This document shows positions 1-9,377 of a stretch of 64,000 nucleotides of DNA, piece by piece. The notes beneath the pieces are model-generated. The model made no database searches. It was not told the DNA's origin and saw nothing but the letters and a program-made list of their open reading frames with translations. The translations under genes were made by a program, and so were the position numbers. The stretch lies in contig JAXLRT010000021.1 in assembly GCA_046330955.1 (NCBI GenBank), positions 45,648 to 109,647 of the forward strand. Direction: 5' to 3'. Each line of letters begins with the position of its first letter. The stretch's first letter is position 1. The stretch is from JADJPO01 sp046330955 (GTDB taxonomy: Bacteria > Actinomycetota > Actinomycetes > Actinomycetales > Kineosporiaceae).

Positions 1-1805
1 AGCACGTTGGGCACGCTGACCCCGGTGGCGCGCAGGATCTTGTGCCGTCCCACGGTCACCGCGGTGAGCGGCACCGGAGCGGTGAAGTCGCTGGCGTCGG
101 TGACCTCGACCTCGAGGAAGGTGACCTTGTGGCGCCGGGTGAGGTGGTTGTCGGCGCGCACCTCGAGCGACTTCTCGCGGTACTCCTCGGTGTCGCCGGC
201 ATCGAGCCGGTTGGCGATGAACCGCACCGGCTGCTCGCCGTCCACCAGCGTGGCCAGCAGCGCCTCGGCGGCGTCGTCCGGCACCACCCGCGGCACGCGC
301 AACTCGGTACTGCGGGTGACCCGCGAGATCAGGCTGACGAGCAGGATCATCACCACGAAGACCGCGGCGATGACCAGACCCTCGGGACGCTCGGCGACCG
401 TGACCACGCTGGTGTAGATGAAGATCGCACTCACCGCGGCGAAGAAGGCCGCCGCGCCCCGATGCCCTCGGCGCAGCTCGGTCAGGAACACCGCGACCGC
501 CGCCGAGGTCATCAGCGCCAGCACCCCGGTGGCGTAGGCACCCGCCTGATCGTCGACGTTGGCCTGGAAGAACAGGGTCACCAGGACGGCGATCGTGCTG
601 AACACCACCACCAGGGGACGGGTCGAACGCGCCCAGTCCGGCGCCATGCCGTAGCGCGGCAGGTAGCGCGGCACGATGTTCAACAGACCCGCCATCGCCG
701 AGGCGCCCGCGAACCACAGGATGCCGATGGTCGCGATGTCGTAGGCGGTGCCGAAGGTCTCACCCAGGTTGGCGTGGGCGAGATAGGCCAGCGCCCGGCC
801 GTTGGCCTCACCGGCCGGGCGACCGTTCTCGGCCGCCAGGAACGCCTCGTGCGGGATCAACAGGGTGGTCACCAGCGACGAGCCGACCAGCATCACGCTC
901 ATGATCGCCGCTGCGGTGGTGAGCAGCTTGCGGGCGTTGCGGATCCGCCCGAGGGGGTTGGCCTGGGTGTCGGTGGGGTCGCCCTTGACCAGGGGCATCA
1001 CCACCACCCCGGTCTCGAACCCCGACAACCCCAGGGCCAGGGCGGGGAAGACGAGCAGCGCCGCACCGATGATGCCCAGCGGTGAGGAGTGTTCGACCAG
1101 CATCGCCGCCCGCCAACCACTGAACAGATCGGGGTGGGCCGCCACCCGCTGCAGGCCGTCGCCGATGACGATGGCCGAGAGCCCCAGGTAGGCGATCACC
1201 AGGATCACCGCCAGCCCGATGGCCTCCTTGAAGCCCTTGAGGAACACCGCGGCGAGCGCCGCCAGCAGCACCAGCGTGACCATCACCTGGCGACCGGACA
1301 GGGCCGACTTCAGATGGGGATTCTCGATCATGTGGGCGCTGGCGTCGGCCGCCGACAGCGTGATGGTGATGATGAAACCCGTTGCCACGAAACCGATCAG
1401 GGTGAGTACCAGCAGCTTGCTCGGCCAGTACGACAGCAACCGCTCGAGCATCGACAGGCTGCCGTCGCCGTGTGGGCTCTCGCCGGCCACGCGCCGATAC
1501 ATCGGCAGCGCGCCGAACAGGGTGATCAACACCAGGACGACGGTCGCGATCGGTGCCAGCGCGCCGGCGGCGAGGGCCGCGATGCCGGGCTGATACCCCA
1601 GGGTGGAGAAGTAGTCGACCCCGGTCAGGCACATCACCCGGAACCAGGGCTGCACGTGCTGGTGCTGAGCAGCCTCGTGCTCGCTCTCGTAGAACCCGCC
1701 GTCGGGGTTGGCGCCGGCATCGACGAACCAGCGGCGGAACCGCTCGGACGCCGAGGCTGGTGCGGCGGCGGCCGGCTCCGGGACGGCTGCGGGCGGGGTG
1801 TCCAT
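1..1805 (-). CDS. APC-superfamily permease, C-terminus cut by window edge
   Basis: The reading frame starts at ATG 1805 and runs off the window without a stop, giving about 601 residues. It opens with a hydrophilic N-terminus of about 55 residues, then the segment GVDYFSTLGYQPGIA, followed by about 11-12 hydrophobic stretches. A soluble tail after about residue 500 begins near RVPRVVPDDAAEALLATLVD. This layout fits large APC-superfamily transporters with a cytoplasmic C-terminal domain, of the amino-acid or KimA-like potassium type. The substrate cannot be read from sequence. A neighbouring ATG at 1821 lies in another frame and is not the start. Family call is good; substrate unknown. Confidence 0.75.
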   Translation of the reverse strand, partial: MDTPPAAVPEPAAAAPASASERFRRWFVDAGANPDGGFYESEHEAAQHQHVQPWFRVMCLTGVDYFSTLGYQPGIAALAAGALAPIATVVLVLITLFGALPMYRRVAGESPHGDGSLSMLERLLSYWPSKLLVLTLIGFVATGFIITITLSAADASAHMIENPHLKSALSGRQVMVTLVLLAALAAVFLKGFKEAIGLAVILVIAYLGLSAIVIGDGLQRVAAHPDLFSGWRAAMLVEHSSPLGIIGAALLVFPALALGLSGFETGVVVMPLVKGDPTDTQANPLGRIRNARKLLTTAAAIMSVMLVGSSLVTTLLIPHEAFLAAENGRPAGEANGRALAYLAHANLGETFGTAYDIATIGILWFAGASAMAGLLNIVPRYLPRYGMAPDWARSTRPLVVVFSTIAVLVTLFFQANVDDQAGAYATGVLALMTSAAVAVFLTELRRGHRGAAAFFAAVSAIFIYTSVVTVAERPEGLVIAAVFVVMILLVSLISRVTRSTELRVPRVVPDDAAEALLATLVDGEQPVRFIANRLDAGDTEEYREKSLEVRADNHLTRRHKVTFLEVEVTDASDFTAPVPLTAVTVGRHKILRATGVSVPNV

Positions 1806-1881
1806 GGTCACGACCCGCCATCCTACGGATGAGCGCCGGCCCGAGGCCTCTCGGCGCGGATACCGATGCCGCTGCTCATGG

Positions 1882-2952
1882 TCAGCTCAGCAGGCGCCGC
1901 GCCGCCTCGGCGCCGGACAGCATCGCGCCCTCGACCTTGGCCTCACCGAAACCGTCCCCGGCGAACACCAGCGGGGGCACCCCCGTGGCCCGCAGGCACC
2001 GGCCGGAGTGGGTCACCGTGGGCCGGGCGTACCGCCAGCGCTGCAACTGCATCAGCTCGGGCAGCGGCTCGGCGTCCCCGTGGTCGGCCAGCCGCGCGGC
2101 CGCGAGCAGGTCGGTGGCGACGTCCTCGATCGGGGCCTGCCAGGCCCGCGCGCTGTACGGCGCGTCGGCGTGGATGGTGAGCACCGGGCTCGCCGAGATG
2201 CCCTTGACCTGATTGTCGGCCAGCCACTCGATCGGTCCGGTGGCCGGGTCGATGGCACCCGGTTCCGGCAGGCCGGACGGGCCGGTGAGCGGCACCAGCA
2301 GGGCCAGGCACGGGTCGTAGCGGACGGCGCGCAGCGCGGCCTCGTCGTCCGCTGCCAGTTCGGTGCCGCCCGCGACCAGCAGGTCGAGCGATTGCGGCAC
2401 CGGCGGGGTGAGGATCAGGGCGTCGGCACGCAGGGTCGCGGCGGTATCGGTGTCGGGTCCGGTGTCGACGAGCCAGCCGTCGCCGTCGCGCCAGATGGCA
2501 CCCACCGTGGTCTGCATCCGGACGTCGAGCCCGGTCGCCAGCTGCTCGGCGATCGCGCGCATCGAGCGGACGCCGCGATAGCGCGGGTGCCCGTCGGTGG
2601 GGGCGTCGTCCGGCAGGCCGCGGGGGCCGATCTGGCCGTGGAACCAGGGCGCCACCAGGCCCAGCGCCTGCCACTGCGCGACCAGCGCGGCGAACTCGGC
2701 GGTGTGGGTGGTGATGAACTGTGCCCCGTGATCGGCGAGCAGGCTCGAGCCGGGCGCCCGGTCCGGCTCACCGAGATCGCGGGTGCCCAGCCTGCCGCCG
2801 GGGTACCGGCCCTTGTCGAGCACCACCACCTCGTGGTCGGCCGCCAGCGCCCGGGCCGCGACCAGCCCGGCGACACCTGCCCCGATGATCACGATGTGCC
2901 GGCGCCGGGGGCGCGTCGAGTCGTTCACCGAGGCGGCGCCCTGATCGTCCAC
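1882..2952 (-). CDS. FAD-dependent amine-oxidase/renalase-like oxidoreductase
   Basis: A 356-residue protein whose N-terminus carries the Rossmann dinucleotide-binding motif IIGAGVAGLVAARAL (residues about 21-35), followed by an acidic residue after the second strand (VVVLDKGRYPGGRL). The C-terminal PLVFAGDGFGEAKVEGAMLSG is the second FAD contact typical of this fold. Length and layout match the NAD(P)/FAD-dependent amine-oxidase family that includes renalase-like proteins. Substrate unknown. The GTG start is preceded by TACCGT and six bases, the leaderless promoter layout seen at many genes here. Confidence 0.8.
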   Translation of the reverse strand: MDDQGAASVNDSTRPRRRHIVIIGAGVAGLVAARALAADHEVVVLDKGRYPGGRLGTRDLGEPDRAPGSSLLADHGAQFITTHTAEFAALVAQWQALGLVAPWFHGQIGPRGLPDDAPTDGHPRYRGVRSMRAIAEQLATGLDVRMQTTVGAIWRDGDGWLVDTGPDTDTAATLRADALILTPPVPQSLDLLVAGGTELAADDEAALRAVRYDPCLALLVPLTGPSGLPEPGAIDPATGPIEWLADNQVKGISASPVLTIHADAPYSARAWQAPIEDVATDLLAAARLADHGDAEPLPELMQLQRWRYARPTVTHSGRCLRATGVPPLVFAGDGFGEAKVEGAMLSGAEAARRLLS

Positions 2953-2970
2953 CCGGCCACGGTAGGGCTC

Positions 2971-3468
2971 TCACGGCGGCGCGGCAGGTCGGGCGTACCG
3001 GACGTCGGGTTCGCGTTCCTCGTTGCCCTGCCCGTCGGTGAACTCGACCGCCACGAAGCCGTGGCGTTCGTAGAACCGGCGCGCCCGGGCGTTGACCTGG
3101 AACGTCCACAGCTGCAGGCCGCTGGGGTCGCGGGCCTCGGCTCGGACCCGAGCCAGCGCGAGCAGGGCGGAGCCGATGCCGCGACCCTGCGCCGCCGGAT
3201 CGATGAAGAGCTGGTCGACCCAGCCGTCGTGCGTGGTGAGCATGCCGACCACGGCGCCTCGGTCGCCCCGTTCGCCGGCGGATTCGGCCACCCAGGTCCG
3301 GCCGGCCGGCAGCAGGACGTCGCGCACCCAGCCGCGGACCTCGTCGTCGGAGTGCGCCCGACGTACGCTCGGCAGCGCGCAGTCCCAGGACCGCAGCCAC
3401 ATGGAGGCCACCTGCTCGGCGTCGTGGACCGTGGCCGGTCGGATCGCCACCTCGCCGTGGTGAGGCAC
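2971..3468 (-). CDS. GNAT family N-acetyltransferase
   Basis: A single GNAT fold. The first strand starts at VAIRPATVHDAEQVASMW and the acetyl-CoA pyrophosphate loop is QGRGIGSALL. A C-terminal NARARRFYERHGF completes motif B. It transfers an acetyl group from acetyl-CoA to an amine; the acceptor is unknown. The frame is open upstream to 3597, but that extension does not look like GNAT sequence. GTG 3468, with GGGTGG four bases before it, is the better start and gives about 165 residues. It ends 18 bp before the FAD oxidoreductase start on the same strand. Confidence 0.8.
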   Translation of the reverse strand: MPHHGEVAIRPATVHDAEQVASMWLRSWDCALPSVRRAHSDDEVRGWVRDVLLPAGRTWVAESAGERGDRGAVVGMLTTHDGWVDQLFIDPAAQGRGIGSALLALARVRAEARDPSGLQLWTFQVNARARRFYERHGFVAVEFTDGQGNEEREPDVRYARPAAPP

Positions 3469-3624
3469 GAAGCCACCCGAGACCAACTGCGGCACAACGG
3501 AACTCGCATCGCACTCGGCGGCGATATCGAGATCCTCCGCATCCCCACGACCCGCCAACTCCCGACCACTCGCCACATCCCCGAGCACCGCACGCACCCA
3601 GGAGTCGCCGGGGGTCGGGCCGGT

Positions 3625-4302
3625 TCATGCGTCTCGGGGGGCAAACCCGGCCGACCCCGAGGCCAGTCGCCAGGACTCCGCGGCGAGGCGCGCTTCGACC
3701 GACAGGTCGTCGTGTCCGGCGTCGATCAGGGCCGCCAGGATCGCGCCGGCGCCGAGCAGGTCCTCGGCCGCGGGCCGCAGCGTGTCGTCCGGCCAGCGCT
3801 CACCGGCGGCGATCACCGCGATGCAGTCCTGGGGGGCGCCGGCGTCCAGCACGGCCGCGAGCCGGTGGGCGACGGCGGTGCGGTTGCGCAGACAGCCGGC
3901 GAGCACCTCGACCCCGCGATCGGCCAGCGCGGCACTGATGCTCGCACCGTTGGGCGAGGGCAGCAGCACCCGGTTGACCCGATCCGCGGTGCGGCGCAGC
4001 GAGGCCGGCGACAGGCTCACCGCCGCCGGATCGCTCCGTGCCCGGTCACGGTGCACGGCGAGAGTGGCGTCGAGTGCGCGGGCTGCCGTCTCGGCATCCG
4101 GGGTACCTGGTTCGGGCAGCCACGGCCAGGGATGGACGACGATCCCGGCATCGGCTGCCACGCTCACAGCGGTGCTGAAGCTCAGCACGTCGACGATCAC
4201 GCAGGCGCGTACCTGGTCGACGAGGGCGCGCGCGCCGACCGGCCCCCACTCGAACCGGATCCGATGACCGTGCTGATCGGTGAACTCGGGGACGGCCGCC
4301 AT
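3625..4302 (-). CDS. comB: 2-phosphosulfolactate phosphatase family (ComB-like)
   Basis: About 225 residues. Early strand CVIVDVLSFSTAVSVA holds the conserved DVLSFST segment of ComB-family phosphatases, and LLPSPNGASIS and NRTAVA are further family blocks. In methanogens ComB dephosphorylates 2-phosphosulfolactate in coenzyme M synthesis. Actinobacterial members lack that pathway and their substrate is uncertain. The frame is open 312 bp further upstream, but that stretch is antisense to the DinB gene. ATG 4302 has CAGGCT six bases before it, the leaderless layout. Divergent from the DinB-like gene. Confidence 0.75.
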   Translation of the reverse strand: MAAVPEFTDQHGHRIRFEWGPVGARALVDQVRACVIVDVLSFSTAVSVAADAGIVVHPWPWLPEPGTPDAETAARALDATLAVHRDRARSDPAAVSLSPASLRRTADRVNRVLLPSPNGASISAALADRGVEVLAGCLRNRTAVAHRLAAVLDAGAPQDCIAVIAAGERWPDDTLRPAAEDLLGAGAILAALIDAGHDDLSVEARLAAESWRLASGSAGFAPRDA

Positions 4303-4366
4303 GCACCCAGCCTGACACCTGTGCCGGACGGCACTAGCGTGGCGGCACCCGGACGAGAGAGGCATC

Positions 4367-4876
4367 ATGAGCGAACGCGACGACCTGATCGAGGCCCTCG
4401 GCAAGCAGCGCTTCTTCCTGCGGTTCACCGTGCGCGGGCTGACCGACGAGCAGGCCCGGCTGCGGCCCACGGCCAGCGAGTTGTGCCTGGGCGGGTTGAT
4501 CAAACATGTGGCCGCCACCGAGAGCCGCTGGATGGACTTCGTCCTCGACGGGCCGGCAGCGATGGCCGGGCCGGACGTGAACGACCCCAACGCCGACTGG
4601 AGCGAGTGGGCCAACCTGTTCCAGCTGCTCGAGGGCGAAACCCTCGCCGGCGTGCTGGCCGACTACGAGAAGGTGGCCGCGCGCACCGACGACCTGGTGC
4701 GTACGCTGCCCGACCTGGACGCCGACCAGCCCCTGCCCGAGGCGCCGTGGTTCCCGCCGGGGGCGCGCTGGTCGGCCCGCCGGGTGCTGCTGCACGTGAT
4801 CGGTGAGACCAGCCAGCACGCCGGGCACGCCGACATCCTGCGCGAGAGCATCGACGGTCAGAAGAGCATGGGGTAG
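4367..4876 (+). CDS. DinB/DUF664 four-helix-bundle protein
   Basis: 169 residues with the DinB-like helical bundle: FFLRFTVRGLTDEQARLRPTA at the start, LGGLIKHVAATESRWMDF holding the first metal-binding His, and LLHVIGETSQHAGHADILRE holding the C-terminal HxxxH-type site. This DUF664/mycothiol-dependent-like class is very common in actinobacteria; its members are thought to be metal-dependent enzymes acting with low-molecular-weight thiols. Substrate unknown. The start has GAGAGG six bases upstream as a Shine-Dalgarno. Confidence 0.85.
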   Translation: MSERDDLIEALGKQRFFLRFTVRGLTDEQARLRPTASELCLGGLIKHVAATESRWMDFVLDGPAAMAGPDVNDPNADWSEWANLFQLLEGETLAGVLADYEKVAARTDDLVRTLPDLDADQPLPEAPWFPPGARWSARRVLLHVIGETSQHAGHADILRESIDGQKSMG

Positions 4877-4899
4877 GTGCGATCACCCATACTGCGGGC

Positions 4900-6090
4900 A
4901 TGACCTCCGTCGACCACGTCCCACTGAGACGGCCGCTGCTCGCACGGGATCGGCACGAGTCGGGCCGCGCCGCCACGCCCCTCGAGTTGCTCTTCGACCT
5001 GGTGTTCGTGGTGGCGATCGCGAGCAACGCCGCCCAACTCCACCACGGCATCGCCGAGGGCCACTACGACGCGCTGGTCGGCTACACCATGACCTGGTTC
5101 GCCATCTGGTGGGCGTGGATGGGCTACACCTGGTTCGCGTCGTCCTACGACAACAACGACGTCGGCTTCCGCCTGCTCAGCCTGCTGATCATGGCCGGGG
5201 CGTTGATGCTGGCTGCCGGGGTGCCGGACATCTTCGCCGACGGCCAGTCGCTGATCGTCGTCCTCGGCTATGCCGTGATGCGGCTCGGCATGGTCGGGTT
5301 GTGGCTGCGCGCCGCCGCCGCCAACCCGGCCGGACGGCGCACCGCCCTCACCTACGCCATCGGCATCACCGCCGTGCAATTGATCTGGGTCGCGCGACTC
5401 TGGGCCCCCGAGGGCTGGCTGGTGATCACGTTCTTCGCCTGCGTGGCCCTCGAGCTGTCGATTCCCCTGGTGGCCGAGCGCGCCGGCGAGTCGAGCACGT
5501 TCCACCCGCACCACATCGCCGAGCGCTACGGCCTGCTGACGTTGATCGTGCTGGGCGAGGTGATCCTGTCGTCGGTGCAGGCGGTGCAGGGGGTGATCTC
5601 GACGCCCGACGGGTTCGGGTGGGCGATGGTTCCGCTGGTGATCGGAGGCCTGCTGCTGGTGTTCGCGCTCTGGTGGTTGTACTTCGCGCGCGAACACCAC
5701 GACATCGTCGACGACCCCCGCTGCGTCTGGATCTTCGGCTACGGTCACCTGCCGATCTTCGCCTCGACCGCTGCCGTCGGGGCGACGCTGGCCGCGGCGG
5801 TGGACGTCGCGCAGCACGAGGCGCACACCAGCGCCCGGGTGGTGGCGTTGCTGCTCGCCACCGCTCTGGCGATCTTCGTGCTGGCCCTCGGGTCGATCCG
5901 GGCTGTTCACGACCGCAACGGGTTCCGCGACCTGGTGCCCTCGGTCGTGGTGGCCGTCGCGGTGTGGGGCGTCGCGGCGCTCGGACTGCCGATCGGGTGG
6001 TCGGTGTTGGCGATGGGGCTGGTGCTCACCGGCGCCGTGGTGCGTCACGTCTGGTGGCCCACCCAGCGCGCCGTCCCGCACCCGGCCTGA
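4900..6090 (+). CDS. ltrA: Low temperature requirement protein A (LtrA) family membrane protein
   Basis: 396 residues, strongly hydrophobic, with about ten predicted membrane segments. The opening TPLELLFDLVFVVAIASNAAQLHH is the family hallmark, and HHIAERYGLLTLIVLGEVILS is the second conserved block. LtrA was named from Listeria, where its loss affects growth in the cold; the molecular activity is not known. CATACT ends six bases before the ATG, so the transcript is probably leaderless. Convergent with the LLM oxidoreductase. Confidence 0.88.
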   Translation: MTSVDHVPLRRPLLARDRHESGRAATPLELLFDLVFVVAIASNAAQLHHGIAEGHYDALVGYTMTWFAIWWAWMGYTWFASSYDNNDVGFRLLSLLIMAGALMLAAGVPDIFADGQSLIVVLGYAVMRLGMVGLWLRAAAANPAGRRTALTYAIGITAVQLIWVARLWAPEGWLVITFFACVALELSIPLVAERAGESSTFHPHHIAERYGLLTLIVLGEVILSSVQAVQGVISTPDGFGWAMVPLVIGGLLLVFALWWLYFAREHHDIVDDPRCVWIFGYGHLPIFASTAAVGATLAAAVDVAQHEAHTSARVVALLLATALAIFVLALGSIRAVHDRNGFRDLVPSVVVAVAVWGVAALGLPIGWSVLAMGLVLTGAVVRHVWWPTQRAVPHPA

Positions 6091-6127
6091 ACCTCGTAGA
6101 CGGCCTGAACCTCAGCCGGCGTGGCCC

Positions 6128-6922
6128 TCATACGCCCAGGGCATCCCGCCAGGCGATCCAGCGGCGCAGGTTGGTGGTGTCGTAGTCCGGGCCGCCGGCG
6201 CTGATCGTGATGAAGGTGGCGCCTGCCTCCAGCAGGCCGGCGGCCACGTCGTCCGGGCCCTGGCCTTGGTTGAGACCGACCGAGACCTCGATGTCGGCCA
6301 CGTCGCGTCCCTCGGCGGCGCAGTGCTCGGCGAGCACGGATCGCTTGTGCCGCAACTCCTCCGGGGTGCAGAAGCTGTGCCAGATGTCGGCGTGGCGGGC
6401 GACCAGGCGCAGCGTCTTCTTCTCGCCGCCGCCACCGATCAGGATCGGGATGCGCCGCACCGGCGGGGGGTTCAGCGCCGTCCAGCGCCGCTCGATCCGG
6501 GGCAGGGCGTCGCGCAGATCGTCCAGCCGGCTGCCCGCCGTCCCGAACTCGTAGCCGTAGGCGAGATAGTCCTTCTCGAACCAGCCCGATCCGATGCCGA
6601 GGATCAGCCGGCCGTTGCTGATGTGGTCGACGGTGCGGGCCATGTCGGCCAGCAGCTCGGGATTGCGGTAGGAGTTGCAGGTGACCAGCGCGGTCAGCTC
6701 CACCCGCGAGGTCTGCTCGGCGAAGGCGGCGAGCATGGTCCAACACTCGAAGCTCTTGCCCTCGGGGTCGCCGAACAGCGGGTAGAAGTGGTCCCAGGTC
6801 GAGACCACGTCGACCCCGAGGTCCTCGGCTTGCCCCACCGCGCGCCGGATCGCGGCGTACTCCGCGTGCTGCGGTTGCACCTGGAACCCGATCCGGATCG
6901 AGCGGGCGGTCTGCCTGGTCAT
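6128..6922 (-). CDS. LLM-class F420-type oxidoreductase
   Basis: A TIM-barrel luciferase-like monooxygenase of about 264 residues. IRIGFQVQPQHAEYAAIRRAVGQAEDLGVDVVSTWDHFYPLF is the N-terminal block and NGRLILGIGSGWFEKDY is the family signature; IPILIGGGGEKKTLRLVARHADIW lines the cofactor pocket. Such proteins usually use F420 in actinobacteria, inferred from family only. ATG 6922 follows a GAGGAC Shine-Dalgarno. The frame stays open to 7042 but the extension has no family similarity. It is shorter than its relative at 45647. Confidence 0.85.
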   Translation of the reverse strand: MTRQTARSIRIGFQVQPQHAEYAAIRRAVGQAEDLGVDVVSTWDHFYPLFGDPEGKSFECWTMLAAFAEQTSRVELTALVTCNSYRNPELLADMARTVDHISNGRLILGIGSGWFEKDYLAYGYEFGTAGSRLDDLRDALPRIERRWTALNPPPVRRIPILIGGGGEKKTLRLVARHADIWHSFCTPEELRHKRSVLAEHCAAEGRDVADIEVSVGLNQGQGPDDVAAGLLEAGATFITISAGGPDYDTTNLRRWIAWRDALGV

Positions 6923-7040
6923 GTCCTCACTACCCTCCTGTGCACTGCGCCAGATGTGGAGCAGTGCACAGGCGGCATCGTCGCACGCCGATGCCGCCGG
7001 CCATTCCGCTGAGATGGCCCGGCTGCCTAGGCTCGCGGTC

Positions 7041-7868
7041 ATGGACGATCGCGAACGGCTGGCCGGCTACGTCGACACCTGGTGGCAGGCGATCCACGAC
7101 GTGATCGCCCTGCTCGAGACACTGGACGCCGAGCTGTCACCGCCGGACTGGCACCGTCCCACGGACCTTCCGGGCTGGGACGTGCACGATGTCGTGGCCC
7201 ACCTGGCGCACCTCGAGGCCGTGCTCGCCGGCGCACCGGAGGATGCGCCGGACGGCGAACCCCCGCCTCACGCCACCCACCCGACCGCGATCTACACCGA
7301 GCGTGGGGTCGTGGCCCGTCGTGGCCACACCCCCACGGCCCTGATCGCCGAGCTGCGCCGGTCCGCGGCACGACGCCGGGCCGAACTGGCGGCCAACCCA
7401 CCCACGGACGCCGCGGCGAAGCCCGAGCGGATCTTCGACGGGATCGACTGGGACTGGCAGACCCTGCTGCGGAATCGTCCGCTCGACGTGTGGATGCACG
7501 AGCAGGACCTGCGCCGCGCACTCGACCGCCCCGGCAACCTCGACAGCCCGGCCGCCCGGCACACCGTCGGCGTGCTGGCGCGCTCGCTCGGCTTCGTCCT
7601 GGGCAAGCGCGCCGGGGCTCCGGCCGGGGCCACCTTGATCGTCGAGATCGGGGACGACCGGCCCCGCGGCTTCGTGGTCTCGGCCTCCGGACGCGGTGAG
7701 CCGATGCGCGAGCTGCCAGCCGACCCCACGGTGCGCCTGCGGATGGACGTCGGCAGCTTCGCGATGCTGGCCGGTGGACGGCGCTCCCCCGAACCGGGTG
7801 CAGTGGTCATCGAGGGCGACGAGCACCTCGGACGACGCGTGCTGGCGGGCATGGCCGTCACCCCGTGA
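7041..7868 (+). CDS. Maleylpyruvate isomerase/mycothiol-dependent enzyme family protein
   Basis: 275 residues with the N-terminal DinB-like bundle (YVDTWWQAIHDVIALLETLDAELSP, then WDVHDVVAHLAHLEAVLAG) and a third metal-ligand helix at LDVWMHEQDLRRALDRP. The C-terminal half resembles the sterol-carrier-like domain of this family, which includes the mycothiol-dependent maleylpyruvate isomerase. Natural substrate unknown. TAGGCT lies seven bases before the ATG, supporting a leaderless start here. Confidence 0.85.
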   Translation: MDDRERLAGYVDTWWQAIHDVIALLETLDAELSPPDWHRPTDLPGWDVHDVVAHLAHLEAVLAGAPEDAPDGEPPPHATHPTAIYTERGVVARRGHTPTALIAELRRSAARRRAELAANPPTDAAAKPERIFDGIDWDWQTLLRNRPLDVWMHEQDLRRALDRPGNLDSPAARHTVGVLARSLGFVLGKRAGAPAGATLIVEIGDDRPRGFVVSASGRGEPMRELPADPTVRLRMDVGSFAMLAGGRRSPEPGAVVIEGDEHLGRRVLAGMAVTP

Positions 7869-7953
7869 GCCAGCTCACTCAGCAGGGCGGAACAGATCAT
7901 CGACGATCAGGGGTGAGGTGATCAATTCAACGTTCAACTATTTCGGAGGACCC

Positions 7954-8508
7954 GTGAACGTGCTCGTCCTGGTCGGCAGCCTGCGTCCCGACTCGCTCAA
8001 CCGCCGCCTCGCCCGCGCCGCGGTCGCCGAGCTGCCCGAGGGGGTCGAGGCACGGTTCTTCGACCGGCTGCCCGAGCTGCCGCGCTACGACCAGTCGCTG
8101 GACGTCGACCCGGCGCCCGAGGTGGTCGCCGAGTTGCGTCGCGCCGTACTGGCCGCCGATGCGCTGCTGGTGGTGACCCCCGAGTACAACGGCGCGCCGT
8201 CCGGAGTGATCAAGGACGCCATCGACTGGGTCTCGCGCCCGCGCGGCGAGGCGGCGATCGTCGGCAAGCGGGCCGCCGTCCTGGCCGCGACCATGGCCCC
8301 CCGCGGCGCCCAGTGGGCGCGCGAGATCACTGCGCGGTCGTTGACGGTGGCCGGCGCCGAGGTGCTGCCCGAGACGGTCGGCCTGGCTACCGCACACCAG
8401 GGTCTGGCCGGCGACACGATCGTGGACGACGCCACCCGCGCGGCGGTCACCGCCCTGGTGACCAGCCTGGTCGCCGAGCCGATCGTGGTCGACGCCCTGG
8501 TCGGCTGA
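7954..8508 (+). CDS. NADPH-dependent FMN reductase
   Basis: 184 residues with a flavodoxin-like fold. VLVLVGSLRPDSLNRRLARA is the FMN phosphate-binding loop and LLVVTPEYNGAPSGVIKDAIDW is the conserved YNG block of NAD(P)H:FMN/quinone reductases. The GTG at 7954 is chosen because GGAGGA sits just upstream and everything before it reads as intergenic. The bases before the Shine-Dalgarno include a TTCAACGTTCAAC direct repeat that could be a regulator site; this is only a suggestion. Probably reduces flavin or quinones in redox defence. Confidence 0.88.
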   Translation: MNVLVLVGSLRPDSLNRRLARAAVAELPEGVEARFFDRLPELPRYDQSLDVDPAPEVVAELRRAVLAADALLVVTPEYNGAPSGVIKDAIDWVSRPRGEAAIVGKRAAVLAATMAPRGAQWAREITARSLTVAGAEVLPETVGLATAHQGLAGDTIVDDATRAAVTALVTSLVAEPIVVDALVG

Positions 8509-8516
8509 CCGTCCGA

Positions 8517-9326
8517 TCAGCGAACCTGGTCGTCGTCGAGGATCCAGCCGGTGCGCATCCCCGGGGCACGTCCCGGCTCGATGAAGTACTCGGTGCCGAA
8601 CATCATCGCGAACGGCTCCGGCGGGATCGCGAGCATCATTCCGACGTCCGTGGTCTGGCTGGCATGGGCGGTGAGCGAGGCGCGCTTGCGGTCGAGGTAG
8701 GCCGACACGTCGACCCTCCAGTGCAGCTCCGCCTCGGGGGTGCCGATCGGATTGCCGTCGTCGGCCGGTGAGTCCGGGTTCCAGTCTCCGGTATCCATCC
8801 CGGAGGCCGCGGCGGCCTGGTACAGCGCGCGCATGGCATCGCGGTTCATGGTCGCCTCGAGCAGCCGCGGACGCCGCTTGGCCAGGTCCGCCGCACGATG
8901 CGTGATCCGGTGCACCGCAATGTGATCAGGATGCCCGTACCCGCCGTGCCAGTCGTAGCCGATCAGGACGTCGGCGTCCTCCTCGTCGAGCACCGCGACG
9001 ATGCGCCCGGCGGCCTCGTCGACGTCGGCGTTGTGCAGCGCATCGGGGTCGTGATTCTGCTCCCAGCCGGTCATCCCCGAGTCGGAGTAGTCGAGCCAGG
9101 CCACCCGGGCGAGGCCGATCGCGTCGGCGGAGGCCTGCGCCTCGAGCCGGCGACGCTGGGCCACGGTCTCGCCGTCCGCCAGGTCGGTCGGCGCCTCGCC
9201 GTGATCACCATTGGTGGCGAACACGACCATGACCCGGTGGCCCTCGTCGGCCGCCCGGGCCATCGATCCGCTGGTCAGGCTGGCCTCGTCGTCCGGGTGG
9301 GCGTGAACGAAGACGATGGTGGACAT
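8517..9326 (-). CDS. PIG-L family deacetylase (MshB/Mca-like)
   Basis: 269 residues. The N-terminal IVFVHAHPDDEASLTSG carries the zinc-binding HPDDE motif of LmbE/PIG-L deacetylases, and YGHPDHIAVHRITHRA supplies the third zinc ligand (HPDH). In actinobacteria the family includes MshB (mycothiol synthesis) and Mca (mycothiol conjugate amidase). Length and the C-terminal part are compatible with either or with a paralogue of unknown substrate. CATGAT lies six bases before the ATG. Convergent with the FMN reductase, only 8 bp apart. Confidence 0.85.
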   Translation of the reverse strand: MSTIVFVHAHPDDEASLTSGSMARAADEGHRVMVVFATNGDHGEAPTDLADGETVAQRRRLEAQASADAIGLARVAWLDYSDSGMTGWEQNHDPDALHNADVDEAAGRIVAVLDEEDADVLIGYDWHGGYGHPDHIAVHRITHRAADLAKRRPRLLEATMNRDAMRALYQAAAASGMDTGDWNPDSPADDGNPIGTPEAELHWRVDVSAYLDRKRASLTAHASQTTDVGMMLAIPPEPFAMMFGTEYFIEPGRAPGMRTGWILDDDQVR

Positions 9327-9377
9327 CGGGCCATCATGCCGTCTCGGCCGGCCGACGACCTGCGGGAGCCTGGTGCG

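Noticed and set aside
3640..3660. GGGCAAACCCGGCC shared with the terminator at 19505-19540
   Set aside because: At 3640 it lies inside the comB coding end without a matching arm, so a chance match is more likely.
1708..4806. Plus-strand open frame of over 1000 codons
   Set aside because: It is antisense to four well-supported minus-strand genes and has Arg/Gly/His-rich composition typical of shadows in high-GC DNA.
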